A DNA stretch of 64,000 nucleotides from Bactericera cockerelli (lineage: Eukaryota > Arthropoda > Insecta > Hemiptera > Triozidae), in contig CM044967.1 in assembly GCA_024516035.1 (NCBI GenBank), positions 3,280,859-3,344,858 on the forward strand, written 5' to 3'. Made by a program: the position numbers and the translations under genes. Positions 58,601 to 64,000 of the stretch are shown piece after piece. Every line of letters begins with the position of its first letter. Position 1 is the first letter of the stretch. The notes beneath the pieces were generated by a model, which worked only from the letters and a program-made list of their open reading frames with translations, was not told the DNA's origin and ran no database searches.

Positions 58601-59656
58601 ACAAATGGAATTGTAGATACTTTCCACCTCATCAATATATGGTCGATTTATTTAAATCATTTTCTTTTTTTTTCCTCATTGAATAGTTTAGAAAAAAAGA
58701 TCACTTGAGAAGCTTAAAGATAATTCATTTAAATTCATTGCAATTTATGTTATCTAATTGTTACAATCTCATTTGATAATTTAACCGAAAAAATTCTTGG
58801 AAAATCCGTATCTTTCTCATAATTTGTTTTCAGTGGTATATCACACATATTATTTTAAATTTTCCTCAACAGATTAAGTAATATTCCTTATTTTGAAGTT
58901 TTTTTTTTTAGAAACGAGAAGGTATTTTATCTAGCACGTGCATGTTCTCCTACTAATATGTTGTAAAATTAAGCTGTTCCATCAAACATGGAGAAATTTG
59001 TAATCATTAACAGTCCACGTTATAATAAATTATAAATATGCAACAGGTTAACATTGAAACTGAAAAAATGATTTGAGAAAGAATTTAAAGATGAATTTTC
59101 CACTCTGGCCGGTGTGTAAAATTCTAACCGAGATTTTCCGTTTCCGGAATGGCATGGATGTAAAGGTAAAATGTCCCGAAGTAATGCGAAAGCGGTTCCG
59201 GGGCACAATTACCTTTTCAAAAAAAGTATGGACACATACATGAAATATAGAGAGAAACAAATTGATAATATATTTAAAATACATACAATAGCGGCTGTCT
59301 ACCTTGGGTAGATTGCTAATACACAGCAAATTCCATCAATCCAGAAGATATTAACTTTCTCAATGTTGGAGACTTTTCTATTTTATTCATTTCATCTTTA
59401 ATTTCTTTTTTCCAATTTCAGTTTCGATTACACTCGATATATGTGGTGATGGAGGATATGTATGGAAAGGCAAAATGTACAAAAAGGCTATAGCCATTAT
59501 GGGACATAAAATACTGTTTTCTGTCTGTTTCTGTTCTGTTCTGTCTGTTGTACTGAAATACTTACATAGAATATTATGGGACATAAAATACTTACATAGA
59601 ATAGAGCACATGAGGAGAACGGAAAACAGGGATGTCCACAAATGCACCGACCACAT
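34136..59656 (-). CDS. Neto: Neto (neuropilin and tolloid-like) membrane protein, ten coding exons
   Basis: Single-pass membrane protein; in flies Neto is an auxiliary subunit of glutamate receptors at the neuromuscular junction and a modulator of BMP signalling. Exons in transcript order: 59656-59596, 47974-47798, 45301-45044, 44269-44109, 41060-40811, 40130-40015, 39449-39303, 38460-38236, 35705-35545, 34424-34136. Phases agree and give 614 residues. Signal peptide (1-20), CUB1 (46 to about 160), CUB2 (about 173-300), LDLa (about 303-341), transmembrane segment (about 356-379), and a Ser/Pro-rich cytoplasmic tail ending QSTKSAPDVIVSH. CUB-CUB-LDLa-TM is specific to the Neto family. Intron 1 is 11.6 kb and hosts a nested gene; another intron hosts a mariner. 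The CUB1 exon is tandemly repeated. Least certain: the exon 8-9 junction and exon 1. Confidence 0.9.
34618..34758 (+). mobile_element. SINE family B, near full length
   Basis: accgacctcagtagcttgat cgataaggcagcgg head, ggtcggtggttcatgtcccg, body to gattaacacaaatatgat. Neto intron 9. Confidence 0.85.
35231..35445 (+). mobile_element. SINE family A, near full length
   Basis: gtcccggtagctcagtggta head with GGTTCGAAACCC and a matching ccgggac end of the tRNA-like part (with an internal duplicated ccagaggtt). Body ends ataaggcgatatt followed by (ATT)n. Neto intron 9. Confidence 0.88.
35545..35705 (-). CDS. Neto: Neto coding exon 9, cytoplasmic tail
   Basis: EFMKDSSCQTRESLFQTEL..., then a Thr/Pro-rich run, donor AG|GTGAGC. 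The strongest acceptor (T9AG) is 8 nt upstream, at 35713, and would need an incoming phase of 1. Exon 8 leaves phase 0, which fits the AG just before GAATTC (exon start 35705). Its outgoing phase matches exon 10 exactly. Confidence 0.65.
35945..36125 (-). mobile_element. SINE family E
   Basis: Reverse copy of the 31259 element: gtggaaggtaaccaccagac at its tail side, ttttgaaccagcggatccct at its head side. Confidence 0.75.
36155..36248 (-). mobile_element. SINE family E, second partial copy
   Basis: agagtcttattattatgtgg tcata body and tagcgccttaaccact head immediately beside the previous copy; probably an old nested or tandem insertion. Confidence 0.6.
36451..37741 (+). mobile_element. Mariner transposon with inverted termini, inside Neto intron 8
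   Basis: About 1.29 kb, flanked by TA (36449-36450 and 37742-37743), with terminal inverted repeats of about 28 bp sharing AAGTACCCGTGTTT (left 36453-36479, right 37715-37741). It encloses one transposase gene. Size, TA target and termini are typical of mariner. It lies opposite to the direction of Neto transcription. Confidence 0.95.
36630..37679 (+). pseudogene. Mariner transposase with a single in-frame nonsense codon
   Basis: Cut-and-paste transposase of 349 codons, with an N-terminal helix-turn-helix region and a DD34D catalytic core: VDETWIHHYTPETK, HHDNAPAHS and YSPDLAPCDYFLFP, with exactly 34 residues between the second and third Asp. The frame is open throughout except TAA at 37200-37202 (codon 191), between the first and second catalytic Asp. 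No frameshifts. Otherwise full length, so inactivation is minor and recent, or the stop is polymorphic. Confidence 0.95.
38236..38460 (-). CDS. Neto: Neto coding exon 8, juxtamembrane cytoplasmic tail
   Basis: Residues 391-465. LNLKASRESRLNELGAAHVE, then a Ser/Gly-rich stretch. Acceptor TTTTTTCAG, donor GTG|GTGAGT, phase 0 at both ends. Fly Neto has alternative cytoplasmic tails, so this may be used in only some isoforms. Confidence 0.8.
39165..39265 (-). mobile_element. 5S-SINE-type body fragment
   Basis: ggttttaacgttctgatatg, then ccattaacctcacccaatct; matches the body of 33288-33480. Confidence 0.55.
39303..39449 (-). CDS. Neto: Neto coding exon 7, transmembrane segment
   Basis: Residues 342-390. 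A hydrophobic run ILIILAIFCIILGGMC is followed by a basic stop-transfer KIVRKLVHDHK. Acceptor ATTGCAG, donor AAG|GTAAGA. Flanking exons keep phase 0. Confidence 0.92.
40015..40130 (-). CDS. Neto: Neto coding exon 6, LDLa module
   Basis: Residues 303-341. Six cysteines in LDLa spacing: CSEDEYDCEDGKC, LKCNGRVNC and DEDETDC, with the acidic DxxDE calcium-binding end. Acceptor TGCCTAG, donor AAA|GTAAGT. Confidence 0.95.
40366..40504 (+). mobile_element. SINE family B in Neto intron 5
   Basis: accgacctcagtagcttgat head, ggtcggtggttcaagtccc, end gattaacacaaatatgat. Confidence 0.85.
40811..41060 (-). CDS. Neto: Neto coding exon 5, remainder of CUB2
   Basis: Residues 220-302. IQLIWSKFKLQFPNDCESNF, then HNFCGS and FEAFYTAFRD, the C-terminal CUB strands. 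Acceptor TTTTCAG, donor T|GTAAGT. Confidence 0.93.
43805..43945. repeat. Imperfect inverted repeat, pogo/Tc1-like termini
   Basis: acagtagaatcccgctaact near 43809 faces aacgggatttctagttagc near 43918. The CAGTA..AATCCCGCTAACT word resembles termini of pogo/Tigger-type elements. No transposase seen between them. Confidence 0.4.
44109..44269 (-). CDS. Neto: Neto coding exon 4, start of CUB2
   Basis: Residues 166-219. DPEPDVQDCRFYVSD, then DCMWVINVTKGWK, the first half of CUB2 (C..W.I.V..GW). Acceptor TATTTCAG, donor AAG|GTTAGT. Confidence 0.93.
44376..44425. repeat. Perfect 50-bp palindrome in Neto intron 3
   Basis: Two 25-nt arms meet without spacer at 44400/44401 (centre cagacgtctg). A reversed copy of repeat G follows at once. 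Confidence 0.95.
44936..45041. repeat. (CA)n-like and (CTA)n microsatellites at the Neto exon 3 donor
   Basis: Imperfect CACA tracts at 44936-44999 and a (CTA) run at 45017-45041, which on the - strand is (TAG)n beginning at the donor GTAAGTAG. Confidence 0.85.
45044..45301 (-). CDS. Neto: Neto coding exon 3, remainder of CUB1
   Basis: Residues 80-165. PKGELIRIDFRDSFKIEP, then CKYDYLEIRDG and FCGSSFPP, typical CUB core with calcium-site acidic residues (DY, DG). Acceptor CTTTCAG; donor T|GTAAGTAG, immediately followed by a (GTA)n microsatellite. Confidence 0.95.
46330..46400 (+). repeat. Dispersed repeat G
   Basis: atcagtataaacagaaaagt gagaagttgtactagatgta, then aaacatacctggata. Confidence 0.65.
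46733..47906 (-). repeat. Ten-copy, 118-bp tandem array made of a Neto exon end plus splice donor
   Basis: Units start at 46733 and recur at exactly 118-bp steps to 47795 (ten copies, the last ending near 47906). Read on the - strand, each is the final 108 nt of the CUB1 exon plus about 10 nt of intron including ACAG|GTAGG. Copies differ by a few substitutions (GGTCCC in the downstream six, GGTTCC in the upstream four), so they look homogenised and recent. No unit contains an acceptor, and 118 is not a multiple of three, so reading through into the second copy hits a stop. Confidence 0.95.
47798..47974 (-). CDS. Neto: Neto coding exon 2, start of CUB1 (5'-most copy of the amplified exon)
   Basis: Residues 21-79. 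After acceptor CATTCAG it reads EPMKPPPVGNL, then CYMFEIGDTVKQEFYSPMY, the first strands of a CUB domain with its first cysteine pair (C46, C74). Donor ACAG|GTAGG at 47798/47797 in phase 1. Only this copy is joined to unique upstream sequence; nine further copies of its last 108 nt plus donor follow downstream. Confidence 0.88.
48095..48262 (-). repeat. Repeat family H copy
   Basis: Closest match to 3715-3880 including ggcggggttattgcctatgg caatctcttccaccc. Confidence 0.6.
48433..48636 (-). mobile_element. SINE family A, near full length
   Basis: Reverse copy: aatatcgccttatttatact at its tail side and actgagctaccgggacagac at its head side. Confidence 0.85.
49000..49105 (+). mobile_element. 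SINE family E, 3' part
   Basis: gaccaggtgaccaaataata to gttacctcccactagagt; head missing. Confidence 0.6.
49845..50072 (-). mobile_element. 5S-rRNA-headed SINE in Neto intron 1
   Basis: Second copy of the element at 26058, same orientation on the window: head gccagcgtcgatggctcgtt and caccgaagttaagcaacgtc on the - strand, with a deletion inside the 5S part, then the shared body. Confidence 0.85.
50167..50890. repeat. 0.7-kb palindrome-ended repeat, copy 1
   Basis: Runs from aaaacactgccaattatgga to a terminal palindrome around tttctaatattagaaatttc tcggaag. It is nearly identical, in reverse, to 60295-60990. Contains the words aaaatcggtcgagtagtttc and ggctaaaccgatttt and a (CAGA)n tract, typical of arthropod transposon consensus sequences. 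Short ORFs on both strands are shared by the copies but match no known domain. Partial copies at about 10177, 43533 and 63050. Confidence 0.85.
52355..52549 (-). CDS. Orphan terminal coding exon (64 codons), unrecognised
   Basis: Acceptor TTATTTCAG is followed by 64 open codons starting LDFHWLPSNALFIKKDEEEN and containing FICDTFEGARTRVMPRKILH, stop TGA at 52357-52355, then AATAAA within 60 nt. Composition and splice site look like a real 3' terminal exon, phase 0. No upstream exon was found between it and the nested gene. The nested gene's signal-peptide exon also ends in phase 0, so an alternative short secreted isoform is possible, as is a decayed gene. Function unknown. Confidence 0.4.
   Translation of the reverse strand, partial: LDFHWLPSNALFIKKDEEENNNITFVLPIEFICDTFEGARTRVMPRKILHPGDHENELYIVWRN
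52672..52735 (+). repeat. Dispersed repeat G, diverged
   Basis: gtcagaacagaaaagtgaga agttgaagttgatgtgcata. Confidence 0.5.
53147..54489 (-). CDS. Main exon of the nested repeat-protein gene (frameshifted)
   Basis: Acceptor GCTTCCAG|TGTTCC. The frame from 54489 stops near 53398 because of the one-base loss at about 53422; the remaining 270 nt keep the 14-residue repeat perfectly in the adjacent frame and end TAA at 53149-53147. Length 1343 nt is one short of a multiple of three, as a single deletion predicts. Confidence 0.78.
53147..56490 (-). CDS. Nested gene: secreted protein of 27 fourteen-residue KP repeats (one frameshift)
   Basis: Two exons inside Neto intron 1, same strand. Exon 1 (56490-56452) gives signal peptide MRVRILALLLLAQ|GTATGT. 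Exon 2 (54489-53147) starts CSDIFSSPLHRVRRSLYKNR, with RVRR a possible furin site. From IYRPVFEVQDVAET it is 27 repeats of exactly 14 residues with consensus [IV]xKPx[FY]x[VIL][QE]xxxxx and no indels, ending FVIVKK. A missing base near 53422 (CCGAATTC where CCGGAATTC would restore the register) shifts the frame after repeat 19; repeats 20-26 read on in the next frame. Intact length would be about 460 residues. Family not recognised; alternating hydrophobics and regular Pro suggest an extracellular fibrous or beta-solenoid protein, perhaps cuticular. The frameshift may be a sequencing error. Confidence 0.75.
55180..55775. repeat. (GA)n-rich satellite with four 75-95-bp units
   Basis: From about 55435 a unit gaagaaaaatagagaatgat caagaaac..ggacaagata followed by (GA)n repeats four times with differing GA lengths. 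Preceding purine-rich sequence is less regular. In Neto intron 1, upstream of exon 2 of the nested gene. Confidence 0.9.
56175..56290. repeat. Imperfect hairpin of about 115 bp
   Basis: Left arm 56175-56220 (ctgtaccatgc, ttcggttcttt, agctcc) pairs with right arm 56245-56290 (ggagct, gagaaccgaa, gcatagtacag); loop about 24 nt. Size and shape resemble a precursor hairpin or a tiny MITE. A partial copy of the right arm is near 56875. Confidence 0.75.
56452..56490 (-). CDS. Signal-peptide exon of the nested repeat-protein gene
   Basis: Thirteen codons, MRVRILALLLLAQ, then CAG|GTATGT, phase 0. Too short for ORF scanning; found because exon 2 has an acceptor but no ATG. The minus-strand words CTATAAG and ATAAATAC lie about 70-80 nt upstream. 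Confidence 0.7.
56530..56571 (-). promoter_or_regulatory. Candidate TATA promoter of the nested gene
   Basis: TATA-like CTATAAG (56571-56565) and ATAAATAC (56561-56554) on the - strand, with an initiator-like CACCATTAG about 30 nt downstream. The spacing suits a TATA promoter for a short 5' UTR before ATG 56490. Confidence 0.45.
56573..59595. other. Neto intron 1, upstream part
   Basis: No gene, SINE or tandem repeat recognised. A plus-strand TATAAAG at about 57138 has no ORF behind it. Confidence 0.5.
59596..59656 (-). CDS. Neto: Neto coding exon 1, signal peptide
   Basis: ATG at 59656 opens MWSVHLWTSLFSVLLMCSIL, a classical signal peptide, ending T|GTAAGTATT in phase 1. This is exactly the phase that CUB1 exon 47974 accepts, joining as ...SILC-EPMKPPPVG. 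Assigned on signal peptide, phase and strand; no homology in the 20 residues themselves. A second, near-identical donor lies 30 nt downstream. Confidence 0.65.
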
Positions 59657-59770
59657 CTCTCGGCCAATCCCCGCCGACACGTAACGACACGGCACGTAAC
59701 GTGGCACGGGATGTTATCGGGAGCTCTCTCGGCACGTGATCTGGAGCTTTCCGTGTCCATCCATTTGCTT
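59657..59770 (-). promoter_or_regulatory. GC-rich presumed Neto 5' UTR or core promoter
   Basis: An island of high GC in AT-rich surroundings directly before the presumed Neto start. It holds repeated CACGTAACG-type words and a CACGTG palindrome at 59733-59738. Composition and position suggest a TATA-less promoter or 5' UTR; no transcript evidence. Confidence 0.4.
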
Positions 59771-60294
59771 GATGATCATCGTACTGTTTCTGTTGCTCAT
59801 TTCATTCACAAGAGTTATATTAACTGCCATTAAAGGTATATGAGGCGGTCATTAAAGTTATAACAACTGCCTGAATTGGTCATTTAAAGTTATATGAGGC
59901 TGTTATAGTTATACATTTCAAGTATACAACATTAATGTTGACATTAAAAGTTACATTTACTGATTATTTATTTAATTTTAATCATAATACTTTTATAAGG
60001 TAAATATTTACTATTGAGAGCTGCTTCTTATATTACTAATTCTTTATTTAATTTCAATTATAATTTTTTTATAAGGTAAATATTTACTATTGAGAACTGC
60101 TACTTATATTTTATATCTATACATTTTTGTGACGATTGACTGTACAGAATTACATATACGAGTAGATACTTTTGTATCTTATATAAATCTATAATAATTG
60201 TGGTTTTACATAATTATGAGGACGTCATAAAAGTTTCATTGTCTGTCAAATAATGAGGTCATACTGAGATAGTCATCAAAGTAATGTGCATATT

Positions 60295-60990
60295 ACTTCC
60301 GAGAAATTTCTAATATTAGAAATCGGAAGTATTGTGTTCGTTTTTGTAAAAAAAAATATTTTTTTGCTCCGATTTCAATTTTTTTCATATTTCTGGACGT
60401 TTCATAACCTACTGAGTAAATTTGGTTTTGTGTCCGTCTGTCGGTCTGTTAAAACGATTCCTTGTAACGCGCAAATCTCGGAAACTACTCGACCGATTTT
60501 GATGAAATTTTGCACACATCTAGGAGACATTTTGTAGATGGTCCCATTTTAAATTCATCGAATTCATATCAGCGGTTCTGGGTGAAAGAGACCATGCGCC
60601 TGACCACTAACTTTTTACTTAAACGCTTATATCTCGTGAACGGTTCACCCGATTTCGATGAAATTTTGTAAGAATATGCATAGTATTGTTTTACATAGGT
60701 TATTTATATTTATTTTTAAATTAATTATAATTTGACTCTGATATTTAAGAAAATCTGAAATTTTGGACAAAAAAGTAAAAAAATAAGGACCACGACTTGC
60801 CGATACAGAATTTTTTGTGGAATTCAGATTGTAGAAAAAACAGTATTCTGCCATATAAAACAAATTTGAAGAAAATCGGTTGAGCCGTTTTGGAGATACA
60901 AGTAATTTTCTATAAAATCTCAAAATTGGCACGTGTTTACAATGTGAAGCAATCACGAGGAAGTATTGTGTTCATAATTGGCAGTGTTTT
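60295..60990. repeat. 0.7-kb palindrome-ended repeat, copy 2 (inverted)
   Basis: Reverse complement of 50167-50890 with few differences, beginning at the palindrome (acttccgagaaatttctaat) and ending cataattggcagtg before a T24 tract. Confidence 0.85.
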
Positions 60991-61235
60991 TTTTTTTTTT
61001 TTTTTTTTTTTTTAATCTACGGATACATCCATGATACATTGTTTCTAACTTAACTTAATTATGACTAAAATTATAATTATAAAAAAACTTATGACCACCT
61101 TAAAATCTTAATGACTAAGAAAATGGTAGTACCTCTAAATCCAATAATTTTAGGATTTTTAGGGTATAAATGAATAAGGCCTTTTTAAAGTGTCGATGGA
61201 ATGGGACTTTCCAGAAGTCTAGTTTAGCTGACAGT

Positions 61236-61940
61236 ATAAAATGAGTCTTTCTAACCGCAATTCGACACTTGCGGAAATCTTTTGTTTAAAACCGATCATT
61301 TGCGACAATGAAAAAAGGTTTCAAACCATACATTTGCGACAATATATTGCAGGTATAGATTTCAATGTTTCATACAGTGTGAATCAAATTTTAGTTCGTA
61401 CTGGTAGGTGTTTTTTTTGTTAGAGGAATTTTGTTGTTAGATAGGGTTAGGTAAAGTTAACAAGGTGAGATTGCACGATAGATCACTGACTTCAGTTTGT
61501 CGGGTAGGATGGTTGGGTGAGGGGCTTAGGTTAGGTTGAAATTAGCGCAGGCGGTTAGACCGGGTCGCTACGCAACCCGGCCTAACCCTGCACTAATTTC
61601 AACCTAACCTAAGCCCCTCACCCAAGCTATCCTAGCCGGCTAACGAGACACAACATTTAGTCTGACAACCGTTTGTCTGACAAGGAGTCTCCTCAAATAA
61701 AATAAATTTATCTATGATGAGAGAAGGAATTCATTAAATCGGATAAATTCACATACGTCCATATTTTAGTCGACCCGGTATTTATTTGGAAATTCCGAAA
61801 TGAACAAAGGAGTTAACCTGTTCCTTTGTCTGTCTGATATTGTCGCAAACGTTACAGTGAATACCTTTTTCTTGTTGTCGCAAATGTCGGGTTTTTTCAG
61901 GTAAATTGTCGCAAGTGATCGGTAGCCTTTCTAACGAATA
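61236..61940. repeat. Foldback element with nested hairpin and TTGCGACAAT motifs
   Basis: Outer arms carry repeated ttgcgacaat words (61297, 61334 and reversed at about 61848, 61878, 61907) and ccgatcatttgcgac facing gtcgcaagtgatcgg. In the centre, arms 61504-61565 and 61574-61634 form a hairpin of about 61 bp with an 8-nt loop (gaggggcttaggttaggttg aaatta facing its complement). Non-coding. Confidence 0.85.
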
Positions 61941-62735
61941 GTATTGGAATAATAATTTAGGTACCTATTGAATATTAATAGAAGTAAAGTTTATATCAGC
62001 TGCTATGTTGGTCATAAAGTTTTTTTTTTCAACTGTTCAAATTTATAATTTGTACGTAAAACATTTTGAGTTTGCTTTTCTTTTTCCGTTTTTAGATTAC
62101 ATATTTTTAAATAATATACCGATTTTATGATTTTAAATCAATATATTGTACTTCTCTCTTACATATGAATTTATTCATTTATTTATTTAATACACATAAG
62201 CAACTATAATAAAACTTTATCGGTTATTTTTTGGAGCTATAAGGTAGAATCAAATCTTGCACGATGAAAACTATTCATGTGTTTCGGAAATTTTTGAGAA
62301 AGTCTATTTTGGAAAACACAAAATTATGTACAAATTGAATTTCGCTCTCACCGAGTCAAATTGTTCCGGAGTCCACGGCCTGTGGCCTTCAAATCCAAGT
62401 ACACTCTCTCATTCTTATCATACCCGGGACACAACATTTTTGGATGATGAAAAAATAAAACATAAAAAAAACTCGTAATATTATGGCTAACAGAAGGCTT
62501 AAAAAAAAGATAAAGCACTTTTTCTCCCCTATTTTTGATTTTCATTACTAAAAAAAGAGATATAAGTTTTTCCTCTTTCTATATTCTTGATCTCGATGAA
62601 CATCAAAAGAACTTCTCACTTTTCTGTTTCGCCTGACTGACTGAGATATCCTGGAATTTGAAAATTTAGCGCCAAATTATAAAAATTCAGTCTAGCTTTC
62701 CACGCATCACAGCGCACCATATTTCAGATAAGTCT

Positions 62736-62940
62736 GTCCCGGTAGCTCACTGGTAAAGGCGGCACTCTGTGAATCCAAAGATTGCAGAAGTCGTGGGTTC
62801 GAAACCCAGCATGATAAGTTATCCTCCCATTCGGGATTTTGACCACATAATAATATGTCTTGGGCTTACGGCTGGAATAATGGGACTTGATAGTCCTAAT
62901 CGGGCAGTATAAATAAGGCGATATTATTATTATTATATTA
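62736..62940 (+). mobile_element. SINE family A, near full length
   Basis: gtcccggtagctcactggta head, GGTTCGAAACCC, body, end ataaggcgatatt with (ATT)n. Confidence 0.85.
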
Positions 62941-63700
62941 TATACCAAAAACGTACAACTTTGAATAGCATAAAAGCCACTAGCTCAACGAAACAATAAA
63001 TTTCCACTGTATGATTCTTTACCAGATCTTGAAAGAATACTTCACGAGGAAGTAATGAAAGTATTGTGTCATTCTTTACCAGATGTTCTTTACTAGATGT
63101 TCTTTGTGATAAAAAAAAAAAACTTTTTTCATCTCTTTTAACCTTTTAATGTGATAAAACTTAAATTTGCCTACATATTTATAATTGTAAAAATATTTTG
63201 TATGTTTTATCTGTAACATTTTGTAATTTATGTATACAGGGTTATTCCCGTTTAATAAATAAAATATAAATATAAAAAGACTTAGGGTAAAAGACAAAAC
63301 CGGAATTACAAGTTCAAGTCAGTTCTTACATTTCTTGATTTTAAACAATACCCTAAATTCAAGACTAAAGTTCACAGAGGTACCACCAAATGTGCATTAA
63401 TTTCAACCTTGGTCAATTTACCTTAAATTTAGGGCGAAATTAATAGACAAATTCTATATCACAAATCGTTGCTAAGCGTCGGTTTTCCCTATCTTACACA
63501 GTACGCATTCCGTGACTTAGCGCCACAGAGGTATTACAAAAACGTCTATTAATTCCGTCCCTAGAATGATCAAGTTCCGAATATTGGACTGATTTTACAA
63601 AGTCTTCACGTTTAATAGAAAAAATCTATCTTCATCTCTTAATGAACGTTTGGCGGAGAATAAATAAAACATCTTTGTGTTATTATATCACAATTTTTAG

Positions 63701-63938
63701 TGGGTAGCGCAGAGTTATAGGACTTTTCCATATCTTTTAATATCTTATTTTTGCCTATAATTCGGCCACTGGTCGCTGCTCACATTAAAGCAGCTACTCA
63801 TTTTTCCTCACGAGGTATGAGTGGACCAAGAACACCCAAGAACAAATCAAAAAAATCCTACCCCGCTAGGGATTGAACCCAGGTCACCGTGCGTGCAATG
63901 CCTACCGCGCTAACTTATTCGGCCACGGTGCCTCCTTT
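63701..63938 (-). mobile_element. SINE family C, near full length
   Basis: Reverse copy from gtgggtagcgcagagttata (tail) to ttattcggccacggtgcc (head), with B box on the - strand GGTTCAATCCCT. Confidence 0.82.
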
Positions 63939-64000
63939 GGCGAATAATTCTAGCCCCGAGTTATGTTCTGACTTTACAAACCACTCGAGAAGATCATCTG

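Larger units (their letters stand above)
59772..64000. other. Repeat-rich upstream flank of Neto
   Basis: No gene seen. Holds the inverted 0.7-kb repeat copy, a foldback element, SINEs A and C, and poly-T tracts. A 73-codon plus-strand frame near 62257 shows no recognisable features. Confidence 0.6.

Noticed and set aside
62257..62478. 73-codon plus-strand ORF in a slightly GC-richer patch
   Set aside because: No acceptor, donor or recognisable motif; left unannotated.

Overview
This window comes from the nuclear genome of an arthropod, almost certainly an insect. It is AT-rich, its genes have long introns, and it is packed with tRNA-headed and 5S-rRNA-headed SINEs, foldback elements and other transposons. 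The order cannot be fixed from sequence alone; a hemipteran is a weak guess from the large, repeat-laden introns. No bacterial, viral or CRISPR features were seen.

Layout. Positions 1-7.2 kb are a repeat-dominated flank (SINE families, a foldback element, a 298-bp tandem dimer) with at most one decayed coding relic. Positions 8.6-26.6 kb on the + strand hold trithorax (KMT2A/MLL-type H3K4 methyltransferase) in 13 coding exons whose phases all agree, giving 2271 residues. An intact R2-like non-LTR retrotransposon (1030 codons) lies antisense in its third intron. From 26.6 to 34.1 kb is a gene-poor convergent interval with a 5S-type SINE and two adjacent foldback elements.

Positions 34.1-59.7 kb on the - strand hold a Neto gene (neuropilin and tolloid-like: signal peptide, CUB, CUB, LDLa, transmembrane segment, cytoplasmic tail) in ten coding exons, about 614 residues. 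The 3' part of its first CUB exon, together with its splice donor, is repeated ten times in a 118-bp tandem array. Its introns carry a mariner transposon with one nonsense codon and, nested in the first intron on the same strand, a two-exon gene for a secreted protein built from 27 uninterrupted 14-residue repeats (one frameshift). An orphan terminal exon lies just downstream of that gene. Positions 59.8-64 kb are again repeats.

trx and Neto are convergent and functionally unrelated as far as is known: chromatin memory versus receptor and BMP-signalling accessory functions at the membrane. The nested repeat protein is unrecognised. Gene models were assembled by reading splice sites and phase by hand; no transcript data were available.
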